Positions 16,810 through 24,789 of a stretch of DNA of 64,000 nt are shown here, piece after piece. Below the pieces are notes generated by a model. It was not told where the DNA came from and did not search any database. It saw nothing but the letters and a program-made list of their open reading frames with translations. Origin of the DNA: Comamonas sp. JUb58 (GTDB taxonomy: Bacteria > Pseudomonadota > Gammaproteobacteria > Burkholderiales > Burkholderiaceae_C); contig NZ_SOAL01000002.1 of assembly GCF_004364775.1 (NCBI RefSeq), forward strand, positions 186,001 to 250,000, given 5' to 3'. The position numbers were made by a program, and so were the translations under genes. Position 1 is the stretch's first letter. Each line of letters starts with the position of its first letter.

Positions 16810-18075
16810 TTATCGATACATATAGTCCCGGGTGAATGGGTATTGTGATTGTGCACCAGGCATGGTCCCTGTCGTCATCGATCTATCGGGCATGACAGCC
16901 AGCATCTGGTGCAAGGCCACCCAGCCATGCTCAAAGCCGGTGGCGCAGCCCGCCAGGTAGAGGCGGTAGGCGCGCAAGGTCTTGCCGGCCTGCGCGGGAT
17001 TGCCCTTTTGCGAGAGGATGGCCAGCGCCTCGTCCAGCTGCGCCTCCAGCGCATCGGACCAGGCCCACAGAGTCTTGGCGTAATGCGGGCGCAGGTTGTC
17101 GGTGTCCACCATCTCCCAGCCGGCATGCGCCATCTCTTCGAGCACGGCGCTGACGTGGATCAGCTCGCCACCGGGGAAGATGTATTTCTCGATGAAATCG
17201 CCCATGCCGGCCCCCAGTTGCTCGTTGTCGGTACCACCGGCGGTGATGCCATGGTTCATCAGCAGGCCGCCGGGCTTGATCAGGCGCTTGAGCACGCTGA
17301 AGTACTCGTGCATATGGGCGCGGCCCACATGCTCGAACATGCCCACCGAGGCCAGCTTGTCAAAGGGCTGGTCCACCTGCAGCTGGCGGTAGTCGCTCAG
17401 CAGCATCTTGACCCTGCCCTGCAGGCCTTTTTGCTCTATCAGCCGGTTGACATGGGCATGCTGGTTCTTCGATAAGGTAATGCCCGTGCCCTCGATGCCA
17501 TAGTGCTCGGCGGCCCAGAGCAGCAGGCCGCCCCAGCCCGCGCCCACATCCAGAAAGCGCTCGCCGGGCTGCAGCCGCAGCTTGCGGCAGATCAGGTCCA
17601 GCTTGGCCTCCTGGGCCTGGGCCAGGTTGTAATCGGGCTGGGCATAGTAGGCGCAAGAATAGACGCGGCGCGGGTCCAGCCACAGACCGTAGAAGTCGTC
17701 CGAGACGTCGTAGTGGAACTGGATCTGCTCGGAATCCTTGGTCAAGGTATGGAGCGCCGCCGAGCGCGAGCGCGCCAGCAGCCGGCTCCACCAGGTCGAG
17801 CGGGCCGCCACCGGGTCGGCGGGCATCAGGGCCACGGCGGCGGCCATCGCATCGCGCATGCTGCCTTCGATCTCGACATGGCCCTCCACCATGGCCGCAC
17901 CGACCACCCCCACATCGCCCGCCGCCAGCGCGGCCAGTGCCGCCGCGTTGTGGCATCGGATGCGCACCTGGGCCTGGTCGGGCGGACCGATCCATCCGCC
18001 GTTGGGCATGGAGATGGCAACCAACACTGGCAAACCCGCCAGCTTGTCTTCGAGCTTGGACTGCAGGATATTCAT
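16810..18075 (-). CDS. cfa: Cyclopropane-fatty-acyl-phospholipid synthase family methyltransferase
   Basis: A 421-residue SAM-dependent enzyme of the CFA/mycolic acid synthase family. Key segments are IQFHYDVSDDFYGLWLDP, VYSCAYYAQPDYNLAQAQEAKLD, the SAM-binding LDVGAGWGGLLLWAAEHYG, and SVGMFEHVGRAHMHEYF. It would transfer a methylene group from SAM to unsaturated acyl chains of membrane phospholipids. The start at ATG 18075 (MNILQSKLED) is preferred over codons further upstream that are not family-like. It is followed after 10 bp by a DUF1840 gene. Whether it makes cyclopropane rings or another methylated fatty acid cannot be told. Confidence 0.85.
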   Translation of the reverse strand: MNILQSKLEDKLAGLPVLVAISMPNGGWIGPPDQAQVRIRCHNAAALAALAAGDVGVVGAAMVEGHVEIEGSMRDAMAAAVALMPADPVAARSTWWSRLLARSRSAALHTLTKDSEQIQFHYDVSDDFYGLWLDPRRVYSCAYYAQPDYNLAQAQEAKLDLICRKLRLQPGERFLDVGAGWGGLLLWAAEHYGIEGTGITLSKNQHAHVNRLIEQKGLQGRVKMLLSDYRQLQVDQPFDKLASVGMFEHVGRAHMHEYFSVLKRLIKPGGLLMNHGITAGGTDNEQLGAGMGDFIEKYIFPGGELIHVSAVLEEMAHAGWEMVDTDNLRPHYAKTLWAWSDALEAQLDEALAILSQKGNPAQAGKTLRAYRLYLAGCATGFEHGWVALHQMLAVMPDRSMTTGTMPGAQSQYPFTRDYMYR

Positions 18076-18201
18076 GCCACTTATTGTGTGACGCCGCCCC
18101 GTTCCGTCAATGGCATTTGTCTGACACACCTACTGACAGCATATGTATAAAAGATACAGCGAGCGGCCTCTCCGAAGCGCGCTTAGCATTGCTCTCAGAC
18201 C

Positions 18202-18756
18202 ATGCCCACATCCCAGCCAGCCCCCCCCTCTGCCCCTTTGTCCACCGCGCTGCCGCCCGGTTGGGCAGCGCTGCAAGCGCGCTTTCCAGACCATGACTGG
18301 CTGGTGCTGCAGGCCGACCCGGATGCCTGCCATGTCTGGCGTGTGGCAGCGCAAAACGCGTCACCTATTCGACACGATCTGCCCCTGGGGTATGGCCAAT
18401 TGGCAACACAGTACCTGAGCCGCGCATCGGCAGGTGCCGGCCAGGTGGAGCAGGTGATTGAGTTGGTGGAAGACCAGATCATGCCGCTGACCCGCAGCTG
18501 GCCAGCGCCGGGCCCGCAGTTGGCCTTGCTGTGCAGCGCGCCGGACATGGCCGCGCTGCTGGCGCAGCTGCCCAACCCGCAAGCCGCGCTGCAGACCACC
18601 GACGCGGTTGAGCAGCTGTTTAACCGCTATGCCCAGCACATGATGGGCGGCAGCCATGGCGGCCTGCAACTGACGCCGGCGCAGGCGGCGCTGCTGGTTC
18701 TGCTGCGCGAATGCCTGCACCACTGGGGCTGCCAGCAGGTTGCGCTGCAGGCTTAA
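18202..18756 (+). CDS. Hypothetical protein, 184 residues
   Basis: I do not recognise this protein. It is soluble, starts with a Pro/Ser/Ala-rich tail of about 20 residues, then has a folded-looking part (GWAALQARFPDHDWLVLQADPDACHVWRV) and a Leu/Ala-rich C-terminal helix region (LTPAQAALLVLLRECLHHWGCQQ). It has no signal peptide and no known motif. It is divergent from the CFA synthase gene and convergent with the DUF2817 gene, stopping 3 bp short of that gene's end. Codon use is like its neighbours and no competing reading is better, so it is probably real. Confidence 0.6.
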   Translation: MPTSQPAPPSAPLSTALPPGWAALQARFPDHDWLVLQADPDACHVWRVAAQNASPIRHDLPLGYGQLATQYLSRASAGAGQVEQVIELVEDQIMPLTRSWPAPGPQLALLCSAPDMAALLAQLPNPQAALQTTDAVEQLFNRYAQHMMGGSHGGLQLTPAQAALLVLLRECLHHWGCQQVALQA

Positions 18757-18759
18757 AAA

Positions 18760-19869
18760 TCAGCGCGCTTCGCTGCTGAGCCCATCCACCGTCTGGAACA
18801 GCGCCTGGCGCGCCTGGCTGATGATCTGCCCTTTCCAGGCCGCGCTCTCGTCATAAAAGGCTTCGCGCATCTGCTGGTGGATGGCGGCCTGCTGGGCGGC
18901 GGGCGCCTCGGGGTGCTGGTGCCGCCAGTGGTCGGCGCGCAGGGCATCCAGGGTGGCATGCACGGGCTGCACGCCGTACTCCAGGGCCATGCCGGTAAAG
19001 CTGGCCTGCGGGCATTCCTGCGCCACGCTGTTCCAGAGCAGGCCGGTCAATGGCGGCGATGAGGAGCTGCCATCGTCCAGCGAGGTGACCGGCGTGGCGC
19101 CTGCGCCATCCCACCAGCGACGCGCCCGCGCCAGCATGGCGGCATCACCGGGCGGGCCGGTAAAGATGCGCTCTCCATAGCCATTGGGGCCCAGGCCGGT
19201 GTGCACATCGATCCAGGCAATCTGGCGCGCCTGGCTGCCGTGCTGGCGCAGCACCTGGCGCAGGGTCTGGTTGCTCCAGGTGGGGGCCTGGCCGCCAAAG
19301 AACACCCCTTGCGGATGGCGATACTGGCCTTGGGCTACGGCAGCTTGCCAGGCCTTGAGGCCCTGCGTATCAATAAAGTCCTGCATCGCCTGCTGCACCT
19401 GGGCAGTCGGCGGCCACTGGGCAGGCACGATCACCTCATGCAGCTGGTCATAGGCCGGGTTGCCCGGCAGCGGCTGCGAAAAATCGACAAAGTTGCGGTT
19501 CAGGTCAACGTTCTCCTGCGTCACCCGCCGACCGTAGGAAAAGCCATGGGGGTTGAGCGCATGCACATAGAGCACGGCCACACCGGCACTGCGCGCCTTG
19601 TCCAGCCACTCGGCATCGCGCAGCGCATAGACCTGCACGCCGCTGCCGCAATAGCCTTCGATGCCATGGCAGGCGCTGCTGAGGATCAGCAGCTTGTCGG
19701 CGTCCATCGCACCATCCCGGGCCACATCCATGGCCAGCGCCTCACCCGCCACCCCGGTCAGCGGATGGGGCTGCGACTGCAGCGCCAGGCCGGCGGAGGC
19801 GGCGGCCTCCAGAAACTGCTGGCGCGCTACTGCATAGCTGGGGGAAAAGGCTTGTTCTACGACGCTCAT
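18760..19869 (-). CDS. DUF2817 family M14-like metallopeptidase
   Basis: The 369-residue protein belongs to the DUF2817 group related to M14 zinc carboxypeptidases. The zinc ligands are seen in SACHGIEGYCGS (HxxE) and later in WIDVHTGLGPNGYGE. ENVDLNRNFVDF is the conserved substrate-binding region, and ALEYGV with the following acidic residues carries the probable general base. No signal peptide is evident, so it is probably cytoplasmic. Its start overlaps the stop of the molybdopterin oxidoreductase by four bases (ATGA at 19866-19869), so the two are translationally coupled. The substrate is unknown. Confidence 0.82.
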   Translation of the reverse strand: MSVVEQAFSPSYAVARQQFLEAAASAGLALQSQPHPLTGVAGEALAMDVARDGAMDADKLLILSSACHGIEGYCGSGVQVYALRDAEWLDKARSAGVAVLYVHALNPHGFSYGRRVTQENVDLNRNFVDFSQPLPGNPAYDQLHEVIVPAQWPPTAQVQQAMQDFIDTQGLKAWQAAVAQGQYRHPQGVFFGGQAPTWSNQTLRQVLRQHGSQARQIAWIDVHTGLGPNGYGERIFTGPPGDAAMLARARRWWDGAGATPVTSLDDGSSSSPPLTGLLWNSVAQECPQASFTGMALEYGVQPVHATLDALRADHWRHQHPEAPAAQQAAIHQQMREAFYDESAAWKGQIISQARQALFQTVDGLSSEAR

Positions 19870-21959
19870 GCGGCAATACCTCCGTGGCTCATGTCGGCAG
19901 TGACCATGCGCTCGACCTGCACCGCACAGTCGTAAAAGGACGGTGCACGTCCGATATCGGTCAGCTGCTGGTGGGTCAGCTCATTGACGTTGGTGCCATT
20001 GGGCCCGTCCTTCCGCCACCAGATGCCCAGCCCCACCACCACGCCGGGCCGGGCGCGGCCATTGATGCTGGCATGGCAGACATGCTCGCCCCGGCCGTTG
20101 AAGACGCGCACCAGATCGCCATCTTCAATCTGGCGGCTTTGCGCATCGCTGGGGTGCATCTCCAGCATCGGGCGCTCCTCGGCACTGCGCAGCTTGCGCA
20201 CGTTGACGAAGGTGGAGTTGAGAAAGTTGCGCGCCGGCGGCGAGATCATTGCCAGCGGGTGGCTGGCCGTGGGCAGCTCATGGTTGGGCAGGTAGTCGGG
20301 CAAGGGGTTGATGCCCATGGCTTCGAGCGCCGCGCTGTGGAATTCGCACTTGCCCGAGGGCGTGGCAAAGCCGCCATTGGCAAAGGGGGCCTCGGGCAGG
20401 TTCTGGGCGACAAAGCCCTGCTCCAGCAGCTGCTCAAACGGGATGCGCGTCGGGTCCACCGCCTGGCGGCACAGTTCCTCGTCGCTGTCGGCAAAATGCG
20501 GCGCGGCAAAGGCACTGTCGTAGCGCGCCATCTGCGCGGCCAGGTCGCGGAAGATCTGGGCATTGCTGCGCGCCTGGCCCAGCGGCGCAATGGCCGGGCG
20601 GTTGAGCAGCACATCGGTATGGCCGTAGCTGGTGTGGATGTCCCAGTGCTCCAGCTGGCTGGTGGCGGGCAGCACATAGTCGGCATAGTCGGCCGTGTCG
20701 GTCATGAAGTGCTCCAGCACCACGGTGAACAGGTCCTCGCGGGCAAAGCCCTTGACCACCTTGGCCGAGTCGGGGGCCACCGCGACCGGGTTGCTGTTGT
20801 AGCAGATGAGCGCCGCAATTTGCGGGCCGAACTCGGCGCTGGCGGGATTGAGCAGCGCATCGCCAATCGTGCTCATGTTGACGGTGCGGGGCTGGCGCGC
20901 GCCCAGCAGCGCCGGCATTTGCAGCGCGCCCCGGCGCGCCGGTGCCGACGAGGAGCTGGACAGCAGCAGCCCGCCTGCACGCTGGCGCCAGGCACCGGTG
21001 AGCGCTGGCAGGCAGGCCACGGCGCGCACCGCATTGCCGCCGCCGCGCGCACGCTGCATGCCGTAGTTGAGGCGGATGGCCGCCCGCTCGGTGGTGCCGT
21101 AATCGCGCGCCAGGCTGCGGATCTGCGCCGCATCGATGCCGCAGACCTGGGCGGCGCGTTCGGGCGACCACTGCAGTGCGCGGGCCTTCAGCGCATCCCA
21201 GCCCAGCGTGTGCTGGGCGATGTAGTCGTGGTCCAGCCAGTCGTTGCTGATCAGCTCATGCATCAAGGCCAGCGCCAGCGCCGCATCGGTGCCGGGCAGC
21301 AGCTGCAGGTGCTCATGGCATTTGTCGGCGGTCTCGCTCTTGCGCGGGTCGATGCAGACCAGCTTGGCGCCATTGCGCTTGGCCTCCATCGCATAGCGCC
21401 AGAAATGCAGGTTGCTGCCAATGCTGTTGCTGCCCCAGATGAGGATCAGCTGGCTCTCGGCAAAGAACTGCACATGCATGCCCAGCTTGCCGCCATAGGT
21501 GTGCAGCAAGGCCTCCGAGCCCGCGCTGGCGCATATGGTGCGGTCCAGCAGCGAGGCGCCCAGCTGGTGGAAAAAGCGCCGGTCCATGCTCTCGCCCTGC
21601 ACCAGGCCCATGGTGCCGGCATAGCTGTAGGGCAGGATGGCCTGCGGATCGGTCTGTGCAATGCCGTGCAGCCGTGCGCTGATATCGGCCAGCGCCTCGT
21701 CCCAGCCCACCGGCTCAAACTGGCCGCTGCCCTTGGGACCGACCCGCTTCATCGGCTGCAGCACGCGGTCTTCGTGGTAGCTGCGCTCGGTGTATTTGCT
21801 GACCTTGGCGCAAAGCACGCCACCCGTATGCGCATGCGCGGGGTTGCCGCTGACCTTGGTGGCCACGCCATCGACCACCGTGGTGACCAGCGAGCAGGTG
21901 TCGGGGCAGTCATGGGGGCAGGCCCCCAAAACGGTAGTGGTGGCAGCGGTGGTGGTCAT
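19866..21959 (-). CDS. Molybdopterin-dependent oxidoreductase with an N-terminal [4Fe-4S] motif
   Basis: The 697-residue enzyme belongs to the DMSO reductase superfamily (bis-MGD). The cluster-binding motif is CPHDCPDTC with the fourth Cys at about residue 50 (GGVLCAK). Then come LQPMKRVGPKGSGQFEPVGWDEAL, the cofactor segments ILIWGSNSIGSNLHFW and VCIDPRKSETADKC, and the C-terminal molydop_binding domain (LEMHPSDAQSRQIEDGDLVRV). There is no Tat signal, so it acts in the cytoplasm. The ATG at 21959 is chosen because family similarity begins there; an open frame runs further up. No electron-transfer subunit is adjacent and the substrate is unknown. It is coupled to the DUF2817 peptidase by a 4-bp overlap. 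Confidence 0.87.
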   Translation of the reverse strand: MTTTAATTTVLGACPHDCPDTCSLVTTVVDGVATKVSGNPAHAHTGGVLCAKVSKYTERSYHEDRVLQPMKRVGPKGSGQFEPVGWDEALADISARLHGIAQTDPQAILPYSYAGTMGLVQGESMDRRFFHQLGASLLDRTICASAGSEALLHTYGGKLGMHVQFFAESQLILIWGSNSIGSNLHFWRYAMEAKRNGAKLVCIDPRKSETADKCHEHLQLLPGTDAALALALMHELISNDWLDHDYIAQHTLGWDALKARALQWSPERAAQVCGIDAAQIRSLARDYGTTERAAIRLNYGMQRARGGGNAVRAVACLPALTGAWRQRAGGLLLSSSSSAPARRGALQMPALLGARQPRTVNMSTIGDALLNPASAEFGPQIAALICYNSNPVAVAPDSAKVVKGFAREDLFTVVLEHFMTDTADYADYVLPATSQLEHWDIHTSYGHTDVLLNRPAIAPLGQARSNAQIFRDLAAQMARYDSAFAAPHFADSDEELCRQAVDPTRIPFEQLLEQGFVAQNLPEAPFANGGFATPSGKCEFHSAALEAMGINPLPDYLPNHELPTASHPLAMISPPARNFLNSTFVNVRKLRSAEERPMLEMHPSDAQSRQIEDGDLVRVFNGRGEHVCHASINGRARPGVVVGLGIWWRKDGPNGTNVNELTHQQLTDIGRAPSFYDCAVQVERMVTADMSHGGIAA

Positions 21960-22226
21960 GGCAGTGGCGGCGCCCAGGCGGGCGCGAAATCGTGGGTATC
22001 GGGGGGAAAGCAGTGCTGCACATGGTAGCGCCAGTTGGCAAGCGCTGGCGTCTCCTGCAGCATGTTCCTGAGCGGGGCCCAGGCCCAGGGTTATTCCCAA
22101 GACATTTCAGCGCAGGGCCGCCCTGCTTTGCTGCACCATAGAGGGCTTGGCAGGCCGCCCGCCCATGCCTTGGCCCCGCAGGCGCCGCCAGACAGATACA
22201 CCCCCATGTAGCCAACAGGATTTCCC

Positions 22227-23432
22227 ATGAAGCTGATTGATTCCATCGTGGCCGAAGCGGCCAGCATCGCCCAGATCCGCAAAGACATCCATGCCCACCC
22301 GGAGCTGTGCTTTGAAGAAGTGCGCACGGCCGATCTGGTGGCAGCCAAGCTGACGGAATGGGGCATTCCTATCCACCGTGGCCTGGGCACCACCGGCGTG
22401 GTCGGCATCGTGCACGGCAAGGACGGCGGCGCCAGCGGCCAGGCCGTGGGCCTGCGCGCCGATATCGATGCGCTGCCAATGCAGGAGTCCAACACCTTCG
22501 AACACGCCAGCCGCCATGCCGGCAAGATGCACGCCTGCGGCCATGACGGCCACACTGCGATGCTGCTGGCCGCTGCCAAGCACTTCTCCAAGTTCCGCGA
22601 TTTTGACGGCACCGTCTACCTGATCTTCCAACCCGCCGAAGAAGGCGGTGGCGGCGCGCGCGAGATGATCAAGGACGGCCTGTTCGAGAAATTCCCGATG
22701 CAGGCCGTGTTCGGCATGCACAACTGGCCCGGCATGGCCGCTGGCAACATGGCTGTCAGCCCCGGCCCGGTCATGGCCTCCAGCAACGACTTCAAGATCA
22801 CCATCACCGGCAAGGGCGGCCACGGCGCGATGCCGCACATGGGCAATGACCCCGTGCCGATCGCCTGCCAGATCGTGACCGCCTTCCAGACCATCATCAC
22901 CCGCAACAAGAAGCCGCTCGATACCGGCGTGATCTCCGTGACCATGATCCACGGCGGCGAAGCCAACAACGTGATCCCCGACCGCGTGGAGCTGCAAGGC
23001 ACGGTGCGCACCTTCCGCACCGAAGTGCTGGACCTGATCGAATCGCGCATGCGCCAGGTGGCCGAAGGCTGCTGCGCAATGAACAACGCGCAGTGCGACT
23101 TCTACTTCAACCGCAACTACCCCGCCACCGTCAACAGCGTCCCCGAAGCCGAGTTCGCCCGCCAGGTGATGATCGACATCATCGGTGCCGATAAAGTGAA
23201 AGCGCAAGAGCCCACCATGGGCGCCGAAGACTTCTCCTTCATGCTCGAAGCCAAGCCCGGCGCCTACTGCTTCATCGCCAACGGCGAAGGCGACCACCGC
23301 GCCATCGGCCACGGCGGCGGCCCCTGCACCCTGCACAACCCCAGCTACGACTTCAACGACGACCTGATCCCCCTGGGCGCCACCTACTGGGTAGAGCTGG
23401 CCACCAAGTGGCTGGCCCAAGCGAAGAAATAA
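22227..23432 (+). CDS. M20 family amidohydrolase (hippurate hydrolase-like)
   Basis: A 401-residue zinc amidohydrolase of the HipO/IAA-amino acid hydrolase branch of M20. Metal and catalytic segments are HAHPELCFEE, LRADIDALPM, MHACGHDGHTAMLL, FQPAEEGGGGAREMI and AVFGMHNWPG, and the dimerisation-domain segment GGHGAMPHMGNDP is present. It probably cleaves an N-acyl amino acid or a similar amide in the cytoplasm. It is monocistronic and ends in a strong hairpin at 23456-23496. It is divergent from the molybdoenzyme gene across 267 bp. The substrate cannot be specified. Confidence 0.88.
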   Translation: MKLIDSIVAEAASIAQIRKDIHAHPELCFEEVRTADLVAAKLTEWGIPIHRGLGTTGVVGIVHGKDGGASGQAVGLRADIDALPMQESNTFEHASRHAGKMHACGHDGHTAMLLAAAKHFSKFRDFDGTVYLIFQPAEEGGGGAREMIKDGLFEKFPMQAVFGMHNWPGMAAGNMAVSPGPVMASSNDFKITITGKGGHGAMPHMGNDPVPIACQIVTAFQTIITRNKKPLDTGVISVTMIHGGEANNVIPDRVELQGTVRTFRTEVLDLIESRMRQVAEGCCAMNNAQCDFYFNRNYPATVNSVPEAEFARQVMIDIIGADKVKAQEPTMGAEDFSFMLEAKPGAYCFIANGEGDHRAIGHGGGPCTLHNPSYDFNDDLIPLGATYWVELATKWLAQAKK

Positions 23433-23455
23433 GAAGCGAAACCAGCGAATCAAAA

Positions 23456-23496
23456 GCAAAAAGCGCCCGAGGACACCCCGGGCGCTTTACTTTTTG
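23456..23496 (+). terminator. Rho-independent terminator after the M20 gene
   Basis: AAAGCGCCCG (23460-23469) pairs with CGGGCGCTTT (23479-23488), loop of nine, followed by AC and a run of five T. The outer GCAAAA and TTTTTGC can extend the stem. Confidence 0.85.
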
Positions 23497-23624
23497 CATT
23501 GAAAATTTGACCAACCGCTGAACCCGCCCAACCAAAAGCGGTAGCAAGAAGCGCAGCATTCAACCAAGCGGTATGCCGGAGCGGGCCAAAGAAGCAAGCG
23601 CAGCGCCCACCCCACCACCCCAAC

Positions 23625-23738
23625 GCCGAGATAGGGCCTGAGACGAGGCGCGCAGGCGCAGACAGTACGCCTGTACGGCAAGCCTGCGCAACGAAGGATC
23701 AGGCCCTATATCGGCGCCCCCGCACGATTAACAGCCCA
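23625..23738. repeat. Palindromic intergenic element, complete copy
   Basis: The outer arms at 23625-23641 (GCCGAGATAGGGCCTGA) and 23699-23715 (TCAGGCCCTATATCGGC) are inverted with one mismatch. The inner arms GCGCAGGC (23650-23657) and GCCTGCGC (23682-23689) are exact. The core also has alternating CAGGCG/CGCCTG and GTAC motifs. The result is a nested 91-bp cruciform-like structure. From 23643 onward it is repeated 120 bp downstream. This is a REP/BIME-like layout; I cannot name the family. Confidence 0.75.
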
Positions 23739-23762
23739 CTGCCAGCAAATAAAACAATCTAA

Positions 23763-23858
23763 ACAAGGCGCGCAGGCGCAGACAGCACGCCTGTACGGCA
23801 AGCCTGCGCAACGAAGGATCAGGCCCTATATCGGCGCGTCCGCACGATCGACAGCCCA
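23763..23858. repeat. Palindromic intergenic element, second copy lacking the left outer arm
   Basis: This 96-bp stretch matches 23643-23738 at an exact offset of 120 bp with only a handful of substitutions (for example T to C at the position matching 23666). The left outer arm of the first copy is absent, so only the inner palindrome and the right arm are kept. Confidence 0.75.
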
Positions 23859-23881
23859 AACCTCCAAACAACAAACAAAAC

Positions 23882-24583
23882 TCAACATCCCAGCTGATCA
23901 GCAAGATCGAGAAGATTCAGACAGTGGTAGGTATTGTTGGGTTGGGGGGCCACATCTTTGGGCTGGTTGGCCCCATATTCATGGGGTCTTTGGACATAAG
24001 CCGTCCGCAACCCACACCCCCGAGCCGCCGCCAAATCACTATGATGCGCAGCCACCAGCATCACGGCAGCAGCCTCCACCCCAAAAACATCCGCCACACC
24101 AAGGTAAGCCCGGGGATCCGGCTTGTAAGCCTGAAAAACCTCCGCCGACAAAACACAATCCCAAGGCAGCCCCGCGTTCTTGGCCATGTAGGTCAGCAAG
24201 GCAATATTGCCGTTGGACAGCGGCGTAATGACAAAGCGGCTTTTGAGCCGCTGCAGGCCGGCAACAGCGTCCGGCCAGGGCGCCAGCCGGTGCCAGACCC
24301 GGTTCAGCTCGGCACGCTCGGCCTCGGGCATGTCCTCCAGCCCAAACTGCGGCAGGATGCCGTCCAGAATGCGGCGGTGCAGCGCATCCATGCGCGTCCA
24401 GCCCAGTTGGCCCTGGCGCACCAGGTCCATCGCCGGCTGGTAGCCCTTGCGCCAGGCCAAGGCAAAGGCGTCGCCATCCACCTGGGGATAGCGCTCGGCC
24501 ATCTCGCGCTGGATGCTGCCGTGCCAGTCCACCACGGTGCCAAACACGTCAAAAGCCAAGATCTGGGGAAGCGCAGCAGCCAT
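23882..24583 (-). CDS. HAD superfamily hydrolase, haloacid dehalogenase type II-like
   Basis: A 233-residue member of the L-2-haloacid dehalogenase subfamily. The nucleophile Asp12 lies in ILAFDVFGTVVDWHGS, motif II in FVITPLSNGN, motif III Lys in AYKPDPRAYLGVADVFG, and motif IV in VMLVAAHHSDLAAARGCGL. The last has HHSD where typical L-2-haloacid dehalogenases have SSNxxD, so the substrate may not be a haloacid. The ATG at 24583 has AAGGAA upstream and fits the family start; an ATG at 24616 is an alternative. It lies behind the terminator of the homogentisate-type operon and probably has its own promoter. Confidence 0.8.
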   Translation of the reverse strand: MAAALPQILAFDVFGTVVDWHGSIQREMAERYPQVDGDAFALAWRKGYQPAMDLVRQGQLGWTRMDALHRRILDGILPQFGLEDMPEAERAELNRVWHRLAPWPDAVAGLQRLKSRFVITPLSNGNIALLTYMAKNAGLPWDCVLSAEVFQAYKPDPRAYLGVADVFGVEAAAVMLVAAHHSDLAAARGCGLRTAYVQRPHEYGANQPKDVAPQPNNTYHCLNLLDLADQLGC

Positions 24584-24683
24584 GGGGGTTCCTTGCAAAA
24601 AAACAGGGCCCAGCATGCGCCAGCAGGGGCGGTCGCCCTATCGCGCAGGTGTCAGCCCAGGGAATCTGCTATAGCGCAGGCAC

Positions 24684-24715
24684 AAAAAAAGCGCGATGTC
24701 TAGGACATCGCGCTT
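24684..24715 (-). terminator. Rho-independent terminator of the hmgA-fahA-Bug transcript
   Basis: AAGCGCGATGTC (24689-24700) and GACATCGCGCTT (24704-24715) form a perfect 12-bp stem with a three-base loop. On the minus strand it is followed by a run of seven T. It lies 75 bp past the stop of the Bug receptor gene. Confidence 0.92.
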
Positions 24716-24789
24716 GGTGACTTAACTTTTTTAAACCGAATGGTTAACCAACTGGCGCTTCGATTTTAACGCGATTCGACAATTTTTAA

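Larger units (their letters stand above)
23433..23881. other. 449-bp gene-free region with terminator and repeated element
   Basis: Apart from the terminator, this stretch between the M20 gene and the haloacid dehalogenase-like gene holds two copies of a palindromic element 120 bp apart and A-rich linker sequence. I see no credible open frame, RNA gene or promoter in it. Confidence 0.6.

Noticed and set aside
19884-22028. Open frame of 714 codons on the plus strand over the molybdoenzyme gene
   Set aside because: Antisense shadow; the minus-strand frame has a complete [4Fe-4S] motif and molybdopterin domains.
23625-23858. CRISPR-like repeat
   Set aside because: Only two copies at 120-bp spacing, strongly palindromic and about 96 bp long, unlike CRISPR repeats; no cas genes.
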